A stretch of DNA of 64,000 nucleotides from Patellaria atrata CBS 101060. Taxonomy: Eukaryota; Ascomycota; Dothideomycetes; Patellariales; Patellariaceae. Positions 20,586 to 32,144 of the stretch are shown piece by piece (within the stretch, counting starts at the first letter, position 1; each line of letters starts with the position of its first letter). A program made the position numbers and the translations under genes. The stretch spans positions 1,081,817 through 1,145,816 of the forward strand of contig MU006090.1 of the NCBI GenBank assembly GCA_010093705.1. The letters run 5' to 3'. The notes beneath the pieces were generated by a model. It worked only from the letters and a program-made list of their open reading frames with translations. It did not search any database and had not been told where the DNA came from.

Positions 20586-22846
20586 CTAGACATACTTCCT
20601 CTCAGCATAACTCCTAATCATGCCCTCAGCCGTAGCTTCATACTCCTTCAACACGACCCTATCCCCCTCGACAACCGTATTCGCCTGGACAAAAACCTTC
20701 CTCGGCGTCTTTTTCTTCAACACCGCCGGCCTGACCCTAGACTCGTAAAAGTCCTCCACGGTGGTAATCTCCTCGTACAGTTTCGTCGCCTCCTCGATAT
20801 CTGCCGTCGCTTTCAACACGTGCAATTTCCGCAGATAGCCCTCCACGGCCGGCCGGCCCCTTCTCAAAATCTCACTCCGCTCAAGTCTGATCGTCAAGTC
20901 GCTCAGGTCGTCCTCCTTCCACTCGAGCTCGCAAAACTCGACGCCGGCGTTCAGGAAGGTCCGTAGGATGCTGAAGCGCGCCTGCATGTGTGGCTGGCCC
21001 CACTTCCTGCTCTTCGGGTCCCAGAACTCGAGGGCAGCGATGCCGGCGCGCGCCATGGAGAGGTAAGAGGCGTAGAGGACGTCGCCGGCGGGGCCGTTGA
21101 GATCTTCGGTGCCGTCGCCGAACCCGAAGATCGCGAGGACTTCGAACTCGCAGCTTAGGGCCATGGCGACGCATTCGGCGCGGCATTCTTCGTAGGACCC
21201 GGCCATGGCGCCGAAGACGCTACCCCAGGTTTGGCCGGGCTTGTACCACGAGGTGATGGGCTGGCCGGTTAGGGGGCTGATGGGGGGATTGGAGGAATCA
21301 AAGTTGAAGTTTCCCGGGGAGGTTTCTTGGAGTAGCTTTCCGCAGCCATGACCAAGGAGCTCGTGGAGGCCGACTTGGACTTCGAATGCTGGATCGCGGT
21401 ACTCTGAGTAGACTTCAAGGTCCGTCTCTTTGATGAAAGGAATAGGTTCTTTCGGAGCTTTTGCACTGAGCACGTTACCGAGCGAGACATTTTTAAAGCC
21501 TTCGGTTTGGCGGATATCATTGTAATTGGGAATATTAATACCAGCAGGGATACTTCAGAGTAAATTAGACTTGGGTTAACAGAAGAATATTGAACGCTTA
21601 CCCACTACCAGCGAAGGCCAGTACTTCCAGGGAGGTGAAATCAGGACTGAGAAATTTGTCCTTTTCGAAGTCTTTAGACCAGGGTAATTTGGGGATCAAA
21701 CTAGTCGCTGATTCTACGAGTTTTCCAAACGCTTTCGTGCGTTCCTGGTTTACCATAGCAACGAAACCTTCCCATTCACCCCGAATACCATGGGGGTCTC
21801 GGTAGGTCTAATACGATGAGCAAATAACAAAGTCGGGATAAAGGTTAGGGCAATTCATACCTCTACGAATCCGATATCTGATTCAACCATGGGTCCTTTG
21901 TCCCTAATCCAATATCTCTGGCTCTCCTTCCACGCATTTTGGGATCCAGTTCTGAATGCTTTAACGTACTCTTCATGCATAGTCTTTTCCGTCTTATTCA
22001 GTGCATGCTCTCCAGCCTTCTCCAATGCGTCCGCAATTTTTCCCATCTCAGTTGAGTAATCACCGTACTGCATAGTCAGTGTCTTCCCCTCCAATTTACC
22101 AGGTAATTCCCATTCCGTATGTGGTATATCCGTCTCGGCGGGATTGGTCGTTTGCGAAGCAATAAGGAGTTCAAACCCATCCAGCGTCTTCCTTAACCGT
22201 GTGTTTTCTGGAAGGAGCTTCTTCGACTCTAGAAAATCGCTGACGATGGTGATCTCCTCCTTAGTGATGTCTGAAGAGTCGGGATAGTAGGTTGTCAAGT
22301 GACCGGCATCCGGGTAACCCAGATGCATCAGCCCAACTGTCTTCGTTGCAAATATCCCTACCTTAACTTTGTCATACAGTTCTTTCGTTTCTGAGCTAAG
22401 ACCGGACAACGCCTCGAGAGTCTGTTCGCTGAACCGGGGTATAAACTTCGAATCACCAAAGCTCTTATAGTTCCCTCCATTGCCCAGGAACTGCGCTGAA
22501 TAGTTGAGGAAGTATTGTAGCTCCTCGTCAGAGATTGCAGATTCTTGCTTCACCTTCTGCCAATCCCCCCCACTAAAGTTGTGCAAGGCAATTATGAAGT
22601 CATATATGGGTTCGGATTCGGGGGAGGTTTGGCGGAGGACGACGCGAGTACCAGCAAAGCAAGCTCTATCAGGAATTAGCTGAGCTGGTAAGTTACTGGA
22701 GAGCGACGCTAGGTTGTTTACATGGATATGTAGTGGGCATAAAGCTTCTGTTGCTCAGTCAAGGCTTCAAAGTGAGGTTTGATAGTGAGAGGCACGATTG
22801 TTGGGGGATTATCAGCGAGATAGTGTTTCAGGGTTTCTTCATCCAT
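20586..22846 (-). CDS. dpp3: dipeptidyl peptidase III (metallopeptidase family M49)
   Basis: Four exons, complement(20586..21552, 21602..21807, 21861..22665, 22722..22846); 700 residues, the normal family length. Both M49 zinc motifs are intact: HELLGH (about 442-447) and EECRAE (about 500-505), the latter in [16 protein letters not shown]. Upstream blocks such as [20 protein letters not shown] and the C-terminal [17 protein letters not shown] also match. The enzyme is a cytosolic zinc exopeptidase that removes dipeptides from the N-terminus of short peptides, a late step of peptide turnover. The first intron junction (YIS to ACFAGTRVV) is set by frame and the conserved [10 protein letters not shown] block. 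The 3' half is more G/C-rich than the 5' half. Confidence 0.95.
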
Positions 22847-23384
22847 GATTTAAAGCTTTTGAAGGACCTAATCTCAGACCAAGGACCTATAGAGTAGAAA
22901 TGTTGTCCAAGTACAGACGTACTGTACAAGAGATAGAGGGGTACTGTACCTGGAACTATAGTAGGAACCTCAACCCCGCTCACCTCTGCAACTACCTTAA
23001 GGTAATTGATCTAAATCGACCAATCGACCTTGTACCTTAGTGATATACTTAGTATTGCTGTTCCTAGTTTGGCGGTACTCAAACAGTATCTGCGTTTGAA
23101 GATCACGGGACACTTCGTGGTAATTGGATTCTTGAATCCTCTTCAGACGCATGCTCCGCGCACTTGTACTATACACTTCATCACTGAAGCATTCCATAAG
23201 GCAATATTGCATGCCTCTAACCAAAGAAGAGCTCCGACTTGACTATATAGAGAAAGGAAAGCCCAGAAATGGAGCCAGACCAAACTTAGTCTATTACCTA
23301 TACTAAGAGTGTATGTATGCCGAACGGCCTCAGAGGAGATATACCTTAACTGCTTTGGCTGCGGAGAACATTTCTCTCCAGATC
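22847..23384. other. DPP III promoter region
   Basis: Upstream of DPP III and downstream of the BTB pseudogene. It holds inverted repeats described separately. Small open frames on both strands overlap each other and are not supported. Confidence 0.5.
22911..23004. promoter_or_regulatory. inverted repeats upstream of DPP III
   Basis: GTACAG (22911-22916) and CTGTAC (22922-22927) form a dyad with a five-base spacer; GGTAC-T-GTACC lies at 22940-22950; TACCTTAAGGTA (22993-23004) is a perfect 12-bp palindrome. These resemble the GTAC repeats near 17.6 kb. They are candidate factor-binding sites; no factor is known. Confidence 0.35.
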
Positions 23385-24165
23385 TCACAATACCCTAAGT
23401 GCAGAATATCTTACTGGAGGTAATCCCCTAGTAAGCCACTGTGTGCTATGTACACTCTTGGTTTTATAACATCCACCTTGAGGACCTGAATGCTCGTGAT
23501 ACTGGCATGTATTTACTTCGAAGGGTCGGAAGTCTATGACTTCTGCTTTCTTTACTCGCACCAGGGTCTTAGCGAGCTGATAATGAAACTCTTCGCCAGC
23601 TTCCGCGTCATCCAGCCATGTTTCGTCGCCGGCATGGATATAGAAATCCATGAGAAGTCGCCACATTGGAAGATGTGTCTGGAGTATTTTTGAATAGAGA
23701 CCGGACATGTGTGGTAGCCGGATAATATCTTTCGCCAGTAGTCCTTTCAATAAGGACATTATTGCATCCTTGAATTCGGAGTCTAGAATTTTCTCCCTTA
23801 AGATATATGCATTGACTAAATTTTCTTGTTCATATTCCGTCTGAACTTTGTTCATCACCTCTGCGCCTGAGAAAATGTATCCTTGGTATAGCCATTGTAA
23901 GTATGTGGAGAATGACTCTGGTGTAGCACTATTCGAGACGTAGCCTCTTTCTAATCTTTTTCTAAAGCTTTCTTGAAGAAAGATGAGCTATTGCAGATGA
24001 TAGTTTCATGAACCAAGAAAGTGGCTATTTTGGACTTTTCCCCAATCTGGACGGTGATGATTGGGGAATTGAGGCTTAAAATATTAGTGAGAATTAGAGA
24101 GCGTGACTGAAAAAAAACTATGCTAGACCTTGAGCTTGCGGTTTGCGGATCGAGGACGTTGCCAT
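23385..24165 (-). pseudogene. BTB/POZ-domain gene, decayed
   Basis: On the minus strand the BTB domain starts PIITVQIGEKSKIATFLVHE and continues TIICNSSSFFKKALEKD, then meets a TAG stop. A second frame picks up at once with RGYVSNSATPESFSTYLQWL and YQGYIFSGAEVMNKVQTEYE, running to the C-terminal LMDFYIHAGDETWLDD and CQYHEHSGPQGGCYKTK, the usual tail of the lineage-expanded BTB proteins of filamentous ascomycetes. The change of frame requires a one-base loss (net) plus the stop, which looks like TGG to TAG; no intron signal can explain it. The family is presumed to mediate protein-protein contacts. The 5' end is not resolved: ATGGCAACG at 24165 is a possible start. A sequencing error would be an alternative to decay. 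Confidence 0.6.
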
Positions 24166-24467
24166 GGTCATGTACGTTAGAATCACGCTACATCTGCTCC
24201 GTTCGACACGTAGAAATTGTGCCCCCATGCTCCAGGAGTTAGGTGCTGCTACGAGAGTGCTGTTAAAGGCGTGTCACAGACTATTTAGAGGTAACCTCGC
24301 CTCGTATATTGAGAAACAGTCTACAGCGAAAACACGCTCTAATAAGTTGCGCGTTACTTGTCACGCTTGTGAAAGGCATCAAGGGAAAGTAGCCGATGAT
24401 CTCCCGACCTACCAATCTCATAAATAATTTACATTAAACTCCTTCTAGATCCTTTCCACAATTTACA
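24166..24467. other. intergenic region upstream of RRP42
   Basis: Region between the BTB pseudogene and RRP42. A plus-strand frame at 24143-24427 has no recognisable product. Confidence 0.5.
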
Positions 24468-25633
24468 ATGGCACCGGCAGCGACAAGCCAAGTGCTGTTA
24501 TCGCCAGCAGAGTTATCATTCTTGCATTCCTCTCTTCTGCTACAACCTCCTGTAAGACCAGACGGACGCGCTCCTAACCAATTCCGTCCATTAGTCGCAG
24601 AAACTGATATACTACCTGGCGCGAATGGCAGTGCGCGAATATGCTTTCCCGACGGGACTGAAGCTATCGTAGGTATAAAAGCGGAGGTAGAAAAGTCTCA
24701 ATGGCGGGCTAATCTCTCGGAAGATGGAGCTCACCTTGGAACTGGTGGAGGTGATGTAGAGATGGAGGAGGACGGTGGAAAACCACAAGAGGAAGCTAGC
24801 AGCCACGGCAACGGGGAAATGTCTTGGATCGAGTTGAGTATTGAAATACCAGGGTTCCGAGATGATGATCCTCTTCCTATATTCCTCGCTGCTATGTTGT
24901 CTGAAGGATTGCTTGCTGGGGAAGAACTTAAAGACCGATTGTGGATCAATAGACGCTTCCACTGGAAGCTTTACATCGACGTCAGTTGCTCTAGATAATA
25001 TCTTATCGTAAACTAACAGCCCACTAGATACTACTGCTATCCCCACCGCTGTCATACCCGCTTCCTCTTCTTTCATTAACGACCCATCTTGCCCTACTAT
25101 CGAGCCGGATCCCGAAGCTAAAGTCAGAACAGGATGAAGACCCCCTCTTCGACGACGACTGGGAAGCATCCCTTTATTTATACCCTAAATTGCCAACAGG
25201 AAAACGCATAGACCGACCCCCGATCACCCTCCTCGTTATGGCTGTCGGGTCGAATATCATCTTTGATCCTAGCAAGGAGGAACTTGCAGTCGCTGAGGCT
25301 GTCCTCGCTGTATCAGTGCGTGAATCACAAAGGAGAGAGAACGACACTTCGGGCAGAAGGCTAAATCTGCTATCGATCCGGTCAGTAGACTCTCCGTCAC
25401 GGCTAACACCATCTGGAGTACCGAACACCATGAACACTGCAACTGGTGGTAGCGCCCCGGTCTCGAGTCAGGATGCCGTGGCACAACGTGAGTCTATAGA
25501 CCAGAAAGGGGTTTGGAATCCACCGAGAGGTGGAGTTAAAAGGGCGTTGATAACTAGGATCATTAAGCTAGTCTTGGAGCCAAATGGTGTCGCACAAGAA
25601 GTTATGGATGGGCTAAATGGCGTTGAGGTATGA
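24468..25633 (+). CDS. rrp42: exosome core subunit RRP42 (RNase PH-like)
   Basis: Two exons, 24468..24980 and 25028..25633, 47-bp intron; 372 residues. The beginning LSPAELSFLHSSLLLQPPVR, DGRAPNQFRPLVAETDILPG, NGSARICFPDGTEAIVGIKA is the RNase PH fold of the RRP42/EXOSC7 branch. After the intron, HWKLYIDILLLSPPLSYPLP and LPTGKRIDRPPITLLVMAVG complete the domain. The protein is one of the six ring subunits of the RNA exosome, which degrades and processes RNA in nucleus and cytoplasm; ring subunits of eukaryotes are catalytically inactive. A Ser/Pro-rich insertion (about 275-310) is fungal-specific. The gene is longer than the yeast protein because of such insertions. Confidence 0.9.
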
Positions 25634-26270
25634 GCCATCACGCGCGCTTTAATCCTCGCGGGAATACAAAAAGTCTGTTCCGCCCTTTGAAACAGAGAGA
25701 GGTAATGTAGCCCTTGTAGACACGACTGAAAATACCAGAGGACTAGAGATCGTCTCTTCTTGAGGCATATTCTCTCCCAACCATTCCATATTATGTTGAC
25801 AGTTTCGCGTCTACAGCATAGGCTCAAAGGAGAATTCTACAAATACATTTCTCCAAGGTTTGGTGGATAAGTTGCCAACTCATCCAAGGTAATCCTAAAG
25901 ACAAAATAGTGACATTCAAGTCAGCTGTTATCATAGCAGGTAACTCATCCAATTTGGTGTTCGTTTCCTCGTGCTAGTTGGAAGTCTAGTATCATAGCTC
26001 AGAGAAATCCGTAGTATTGAAACAACTGAATTGATAGAAGTGTACGACTCGCCTCTATCTGAACCAGAAGTGATCTTTTGAATAACATCTCATCCCTGTC
26101 ACAGCTCCTCTTCCCTACTGTACGGCCAAGTCTGTTCCGTTCTCCAACTTGTCTGTACACGAAAACCGAACTCATACAAATGGTCCCAATGGTACGTAGG
26201 AGCTAAATGTACTAAACTCACTATATGCTTATTCTCTCAAAGAGATTCGGACTCCTGTGCAAAGTCGAGA

Positions 26271-26509
26271 ATGTACAATTGGCGCCCTAACCGTATGTAT
26301 GAATTGATCGTATAATCAATTGAATTGGTTGTTATCGCAGAATTAGTTCTTTCTCACCGTCCGCTTTTAATAAAACCGGCAGAATATTCGACCCCAAACG
26401 GGAGGCGTCTAGGGGCCAAAGTTTTAGGAGTGCTAGGCGCTCAGCCCCGAAGTTCTTGGTGCTACCCACCGATAAGCTCTTGAAGGCGGTGAGAAAGGAC
26501 TTTGAGTAG
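26271..26509 (+). CDS. candidate small basic protein (64 residues)
   Basis: Two exons, 26271..26296 and 26341..26509, joined by a 44-bp intron (donor GTATGA, acceptor ATCGCAG). The product starts MYNWRPNRIISSFSPSAFNK and ends SAPKFLVLPTDKLLKAVRKDFE-like sequence (20-residue limit: PKFLVLPTDKLLKAVRKDFE). It is strongly basic with a hydrophobic-basic N-terminus, which could be a mitochondrial presequence, but I recognise no family. Support is the clean 168-nt second exon with coding-like composition and the phase-matched intron. Further 5' exons are possible, because the frame is open upstream of the ATG. It may also be a chance frame. Confidence 0.35.
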
Positions 26510-26641
26510 CTACCTCCGTAGTCTCTGTTTTCCTACACTATCAAAATGCGTGTTTGGCTCATCTCGTCCTCCGTAAAACTCTCCCGCTCACTACCGCATA
26601 TCACAGAGAAAATTTTGGTGATCCTGTACAATATCATCAGA

Positions 26642-27515
26642 ATGACTACAGCATCAATTCCTCGATTTCTTCTTCCGCGAGGAGAGGAGCTCCTACGTCG
26701 TTCAAATGTAATACCGAACCGCATTGTTCTCCCAATTACCCTCCACCTACAAGCCCGCAATGCGTCTACAAGCAAAGCTCCCAAACCAAAACCCAGCAAT
26801 ATATTAGAAAAGCCCGAAAAGTTCAACCCGCCCTCTCATCCCGCAAGGCTAGTCAAGAACAAGATGCCCAGGATATACGGCACGCCATTATCCCAGCAGC
26901 AGAAAGAGGAGCAGAAGAAGAAAAAGTATCCCAACATGATGCCACCGGAGGGGACATTCATGCATTGGTTCTTAACGAACAAGGGGATTCACATATGGAT
27001 AAGTATGGTACGTATACAATCTCTTCATAGGCCCAAGACGGGATCCTAACATCTCTCAGGGCGTCCTCACGACCCTCGCCTTCTACACCCTCCTCCTTGA
27101 CTTCCTCACCACAACACCCTACACCGACCTCCTCCCCGCGCGCTCCGAGATCCTCTCCCATCCCATCGTCTTTTTCCGACAGTACCTCGAAGTCTATCGC
27201 ATGCACACCGCGTATATCAGCGCGCAAACGGCAGAGCGGCGGCGGCACAAAGTCGAAGATGTGCAGAAGCGGAGTGCGTACCGCAAGGCGCACGGGATGG
27301 AGGATAACGAGGGCTTTGGGGGATGGACCGCGAGGAGGGAGAGTGAGGCATTGGGACCGGCAATTAAAGTCCCGGATTTGGATAGTGGTAGTCCGAAGAG
27401 GGTAGAGGAGAATGTTGGGGTTGTGGGAAGTGATGGTGAGGGACAGGGTGAGTTTGTGGATATTGAGGGGAGGAAGAGAGTAAAGCCGAAGAAGTGGTTT
27501 GGGATTTGGGAGTAA
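26642..27515 (+). CDS. conserved fungal protein, probable mitochondrial membrane protein
   Basis: Two exons, 26642..27007 and 27060..27515, 52-bp intron; 273 residues. The N-terminus MTTASIPRFLLPRGEELLRR followed by Arg/Ser-rich sequence without acidic residues (to LHLQARNASTSK) looks like a mitochondrial presequence. A hydrophobic segment spans the junction (GVLTTLAFYTLLLDFLTT, about 123-140), and the remainder is charged, ending KPKKWFGIWE. I do not recognise a characterised family; the layout (presequence, one membrane span, soluble tail) is seen in small respiratory-assembly factors, but function is inferred at best. An upstream in-frame ATG at 26546 would add 32 residues; I prefer 26642 because the presequence begins there. 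Confidence 0.7.
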
Positions 27516-30500
27516 TGTATTATGGTTCTATATTATCAAAGCTAGTATGAAGACCATAAGTTAACACCATGGTCGAAGAATAGAGCTCGATCTCGATGAT
27601 ATTTCTTGTAAATATTTTAGTATCAGTAGCATGACTCCCTCCTCTGGGATGCGACACCTCAAGGACATTGACTTTTCCATGACATTCCTGCTATTTCTCA
27701 ATGTCGTTACTGTGCAGTAGTGGTACATGTAATTTTCAAGGGTGTATGGTTCAACTACAGCGTCGAGTATCCTCTCCGGACTGACGGCTCTATGGGCGAT
27801 TAGTAAAGAAATGATCGTTGCCCCAGCCAGTGACGAATGACATTACTCGGTCTTTATATGCTTGTAAACTACTGCTGGCAGGTGGTTGAGCCCAGCACAG
27901 TCAGAGTCTCCCTTACCAGTACGGTTAAGTTTCACGTATTGTTAGAAGGCCTTCGTACGTTGCGAGTTAATCTATACAGTAGATTTAGAGCTATAGAACG
28001 GATTTATAATACCCAACTCAATAAGAACAGGTAATATTTGATCAGAGACGCCCCGTAGATTTCATTCTCTCCTGCACAACATGGTACGGAATAGCTTTAT
28101 AACGGAGCGGATGTTAGTCCGGGAGTGTCCTGATGGGGAAAGCGATATTGAACCGGTTCGGAACGGCTCGCCCATCGGCATTCGACGGAATCTCGTGGTA
28201 TAATTGTCTGTGCTGCTTCTACAGAAGGTGCAGTTATTTCGGGAAGCTGTTGGTCTTACTTCTGCAATGTAGTTCTTGCGCAACTATTATTCAACAGACC
28301 TCAACAGTCACATAACGCGGAATAAGGTACAGATTCTGTGCTGAAGCCTCCCATCATGGCTAACAGTAATCAAAATCGGCAAGATACGACACCTTTGATC
28401 GGAGACTTCAGGAAGGTGCGATTACGTTGACCCCCACCTCCTTTGTAGGCGTTGCTTTGCCCCCACGCCCCAACATCTAACGCTCTTTTATTTTTATGTT
28501 TCTGGAAAGTCGGCGAAGACGCCCACACGTGAAGTCTTAGAGATAACTGTGTTTCATCGATGAGACCGAGAAAAATGAAATCAAAGCGTTCGAAGAAATG
28601 CTGACATGACCTTCAGAGATGGTCGAAACGTTGGTCACTGTCGGTTTCTTGTTCAATAAAAAGACCTTTGACATTTTATAGAAACGATTTCCGTACGAAA
28701 AGAAAAGGATTCTAGGGGACAGCGACGTATCCTAGCAAGTGCTCGAATGGAAGAGTAGGAGAAGCAGCCCAACAGCTAAGACGGTGGGCCGAAAAAGATA
28801 TATTTTGGGATCAGTTCTCCGACGCGCGATGCTTACCAAATGACGGCTGTTACTTAATGTTTCTCAACTGGAGATTAGAGAAATTCCCATATATAGTATC
28901 GAATATCGCTCAGATTGCTAGATTGGTCATGGAAAGAAAAGCTATCTGCTAGACAAAATACGTTCTTAAAGCGCGTATCACAACAAACACGAGAGATCCT
29001 GACTCCTGAGGGAGTTGGAAGACAAGTAGGATTTGCAAAAGAACAAATTATCTTGGGTGTCCAGAGCCCGGGGACCTGTAAAGAGAGCGTGTTCCTGAAA
29101 GCCCGCAGTTCTTATGCAGGTGAAACCGTTGCATGCAGTTTCGTCCCGCAAGGCTTTCTCTTCCCGGACTCTCCACAACCCGGTACAGCATCGTTATGGT
29201 ACTGTAATACGGTAGCGGACTGAAAAACAAAGTAAAATGAGAAATCAATCGGACTGCTTATCCGGAATTCATCAAGGTAAACGATTATTGACGTAGAAAT
29301 TTGTTGATTCCTTGGACACGAAGAAGTGATGCTCTGGAAGACTCATTTCTTGATGTCACAAAAGTTCCTTTGACGAGGAATATTGAGTGCTTGAGTTTTG
29401 CCTGTTTGACAACCTTTCCGGATCGACCAAAAATTAGAGGCCCACGGCTACCGCTTCCCGCTGTCAACTCAAAATTGGGATGGCTCCTTGAGTTTTTCAT
29501 CCATTCTCGGCGTCTTTTCCAAGTTGGCAACACCCTTGCGCCAAAACAGCATCCGGCTGCATCCCCGTCACCCGGAAGCGCTAGAAGCAACTTTTGGGCT
29601 GCGGATCTTCAAGACGGCGTTCGTTGGTGAAAGTACTGTAGAGTAAGACCGTTATCCAATCATCAATTTCCAATTTCTTGCTCGCCAATTAGGGTCTGGA
29701 TATCTAGAAACAGCAGCGCTCACCAATTTCCAGGAAGGAAGACTATCTTTGAACAAGAAAAGTGCCTGGTGACAGGTTGAGAACTGAGTGATGATTCGGC
29801 TCCATGCGTTAGCTTGTAACTTGTTTACAAATGGAATATTTACGGTAAGATCATTCGCGGAAGCTGTCTAGATCGGTGTTGAAAGCGTGTAGACGTAGTT
29901 ATGCAGAATAATACTTGTAATTGTGAGTCAGGGTACTAAATAATGAAAGGACCCAAGCGAAGGAAAAGGGGCGGCCCTGGGTTCACTTTCACGTTTGGGT
30001 GGATATCGCCGGAGCGTGTCGTGCGTGTTTAGTCCAGCACCGGGCAACGTGGCCGTCCGTTACTTGCTTCGATGACCCTGTATAAATCACGTCGTGGATC
30101 ACAGCAGAAATTCACGTTTAGAATTGATTCCAACAGCATACTTCTTTGAACATATGCGCATATCGTCGTACTCATGGTTGAAAGGGTTGAAGAGGAAAAG
30201 GGAAATTCCGCTTAAGGTAATGGAAGGTATGATACGGATGTGAAAAACTAGAGAAACAGGAAAGAGCAGACCGGACACGCGAGACGCGCGCAGAGGCGGC
30301 GACTGCAGAGAACGTCAATCAATTGACCTCATCTCGTCAAAAAACACTGCAGATGTACAAAGTAGATTAGCACAAAAATAAATAATCATAATAATAATAA
30401 AAATTGCGCCCGTGCAGCCAGTACTGTAATGCAGATTGGATCCTTGCCAAAACAGCCTTAAGATTACGATTTGACACGTTAAGGAGGCCCCTAAGCCCCC

Positions 30501-32144
30501 TACGCTGGGGTTACGGTAAGGCTCGTTGGCGTCCTTTCCCTATCCCTCCGACTTTCAACCCCTACGCTTACCTTAAAAGGTTCATGGGCAGAAACATCGC
30601 CAACTTCAACCCCCCGTCAGCACGAGCACTACCTCACTGCCCTGAGCACTACTCAGATCCAATACCCATTCACTTCCTTCTCATCTCTTGTTTTTGACGC
30701 CCGTTGTGGAAAAATAACTGTTGCACGCCCAGTCACTCTCCAGATAATCATTACCAATCTAGTTGATTACCATGAATACCATCTGAACGAAGGTGATGGC
30801 TGTTGCTCTTCTGTTGCGACCTGTATCGCGCATTAATCACGTCGCCGCATAGCTTCACGTCCACACTTTCCATCATTCAACAACCTTCTTGAAACTCTTT
30901 TGCACCCACTAGATATTGTACACCGACTCGTCTTGTTCTCGCTCGCTCTAGAGTAGTTGGACACGTCTCACTTGACTTTTCTGCCCTTGCGCTCCAAAAC
31001 CGACACCGCTGTTCTCTATACTGGTATCAATTCAACATACGCGGCTAGCTTCCTTCCGCCAGCAAATCCACGCGAGCCCTCCTTTCAGCCATTTCTGAAA
31101 TTCCTTTGCGTGAGCATCCCAGAGGCTCAAGTCTTAGGAAGACTCCTGAAGCCAGCTCCTTCCTTATCGTTACATACCATCCCGTCATTCTTTTCACCTG
31201 AGTCGTTTGACTTCCGCTTCCCCAGAACGTTGACCTCTCTATTCACTCCTTTTCTGGAATCAACTCAACCATAGTGGGTCTCGGACCACCTCAAACCTAT
31301 CCGAGATTGACGGGAACGATTCATGCTATTCTAGCATCCTCTAATTCCTCTCCCAACCATCTCTAACTCCTAAGGGAGCATACGCTCTTGAATCTGGACT
31401 TTCGATCTTCATCGACCTAATCCCAGAAACCTGGAGTATCCATCTCTCAGTTCTCTCTGAAGTCAAAACTCACCTAATCCGCATTGGCAAAGGGCCACAG
31501 CTTCTTGAAATTTTGATTCATTGTGGAACAAGCAAAGGAAAGCCAGACGAAATATCCCTCAGGTCTCCTATTCGAGAAGCCCTTCCGTTGATTTCTATAT
31601 CACTCGGCGGCGCACAGTCCTTCGCGTCAACATCCCGAGCTCCACTCGACAGCCACCTCCACGCTATGGTCAAATCTCTGCTTCTTTAATCATTAATCAG
31701 AGCAGCTTCATCGTCGGAAGCCCCCTACCGTGGTTCTGGAGCCTCCTGACGTTAGCTTCAAGCCGTTTTTCCCACCATTTGTCCAGTCTCCTCTTCCTCC
31801 CGAACTTGCATCCTGCAACAACCTGGACCCTGACCCTTCTCACTATTACACCGCATCTCTATCGATTAACTTATCAAGGCGGTGCTCTCTACCCCTCTGT
31901 CTTCAAGTAACCGTCACGGCGATTTTGAGATTCAGGTGAAGCAACTTGGCGTCATTAACAACGACATAGCCCACAGGCAATGAGCAACAAAATTCCTTGA
32001 ATCCAAATCAACGCTGGTAAGCAGATGTCATATCATGAAAGAAACTAGCAATCTGACATATCATAGTGTACCACGCTTTCACGACCACAGTCATCATACA
32101 GTGAAGTGCTAGCGCGTTGCGTCAAAACATCTTGTGTGACCAAA
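27516..32144. other. 4.6-kb gene-poor region and kinase leader
   Basis: No gene is recognised. At 28718-28951 the plus strand has an open frame without ATG (QLRRWAEKDIFWDQFSDARC...), perhaps gene debris; frames at 28915-29223 and 29285-29590 are unrecognised. A TATAAA-like sequence is at 30078-30084 and an (ATA)n-rich patch at 30376-30403. From about 30440 to 31900 the plus strand is rich in C and T, which fits a long promoter plus 5' leader of the downstream kinase. Confidence 0.45.

Noticed and set aside
26400-26480. Possible tRNA or structured RNA in the G-rich stretch near 26.4 kb
   Set aside because: No A-box/B-box pair or cloverleaf could be drawn; the bases fit the second exon of the candidate small gene.
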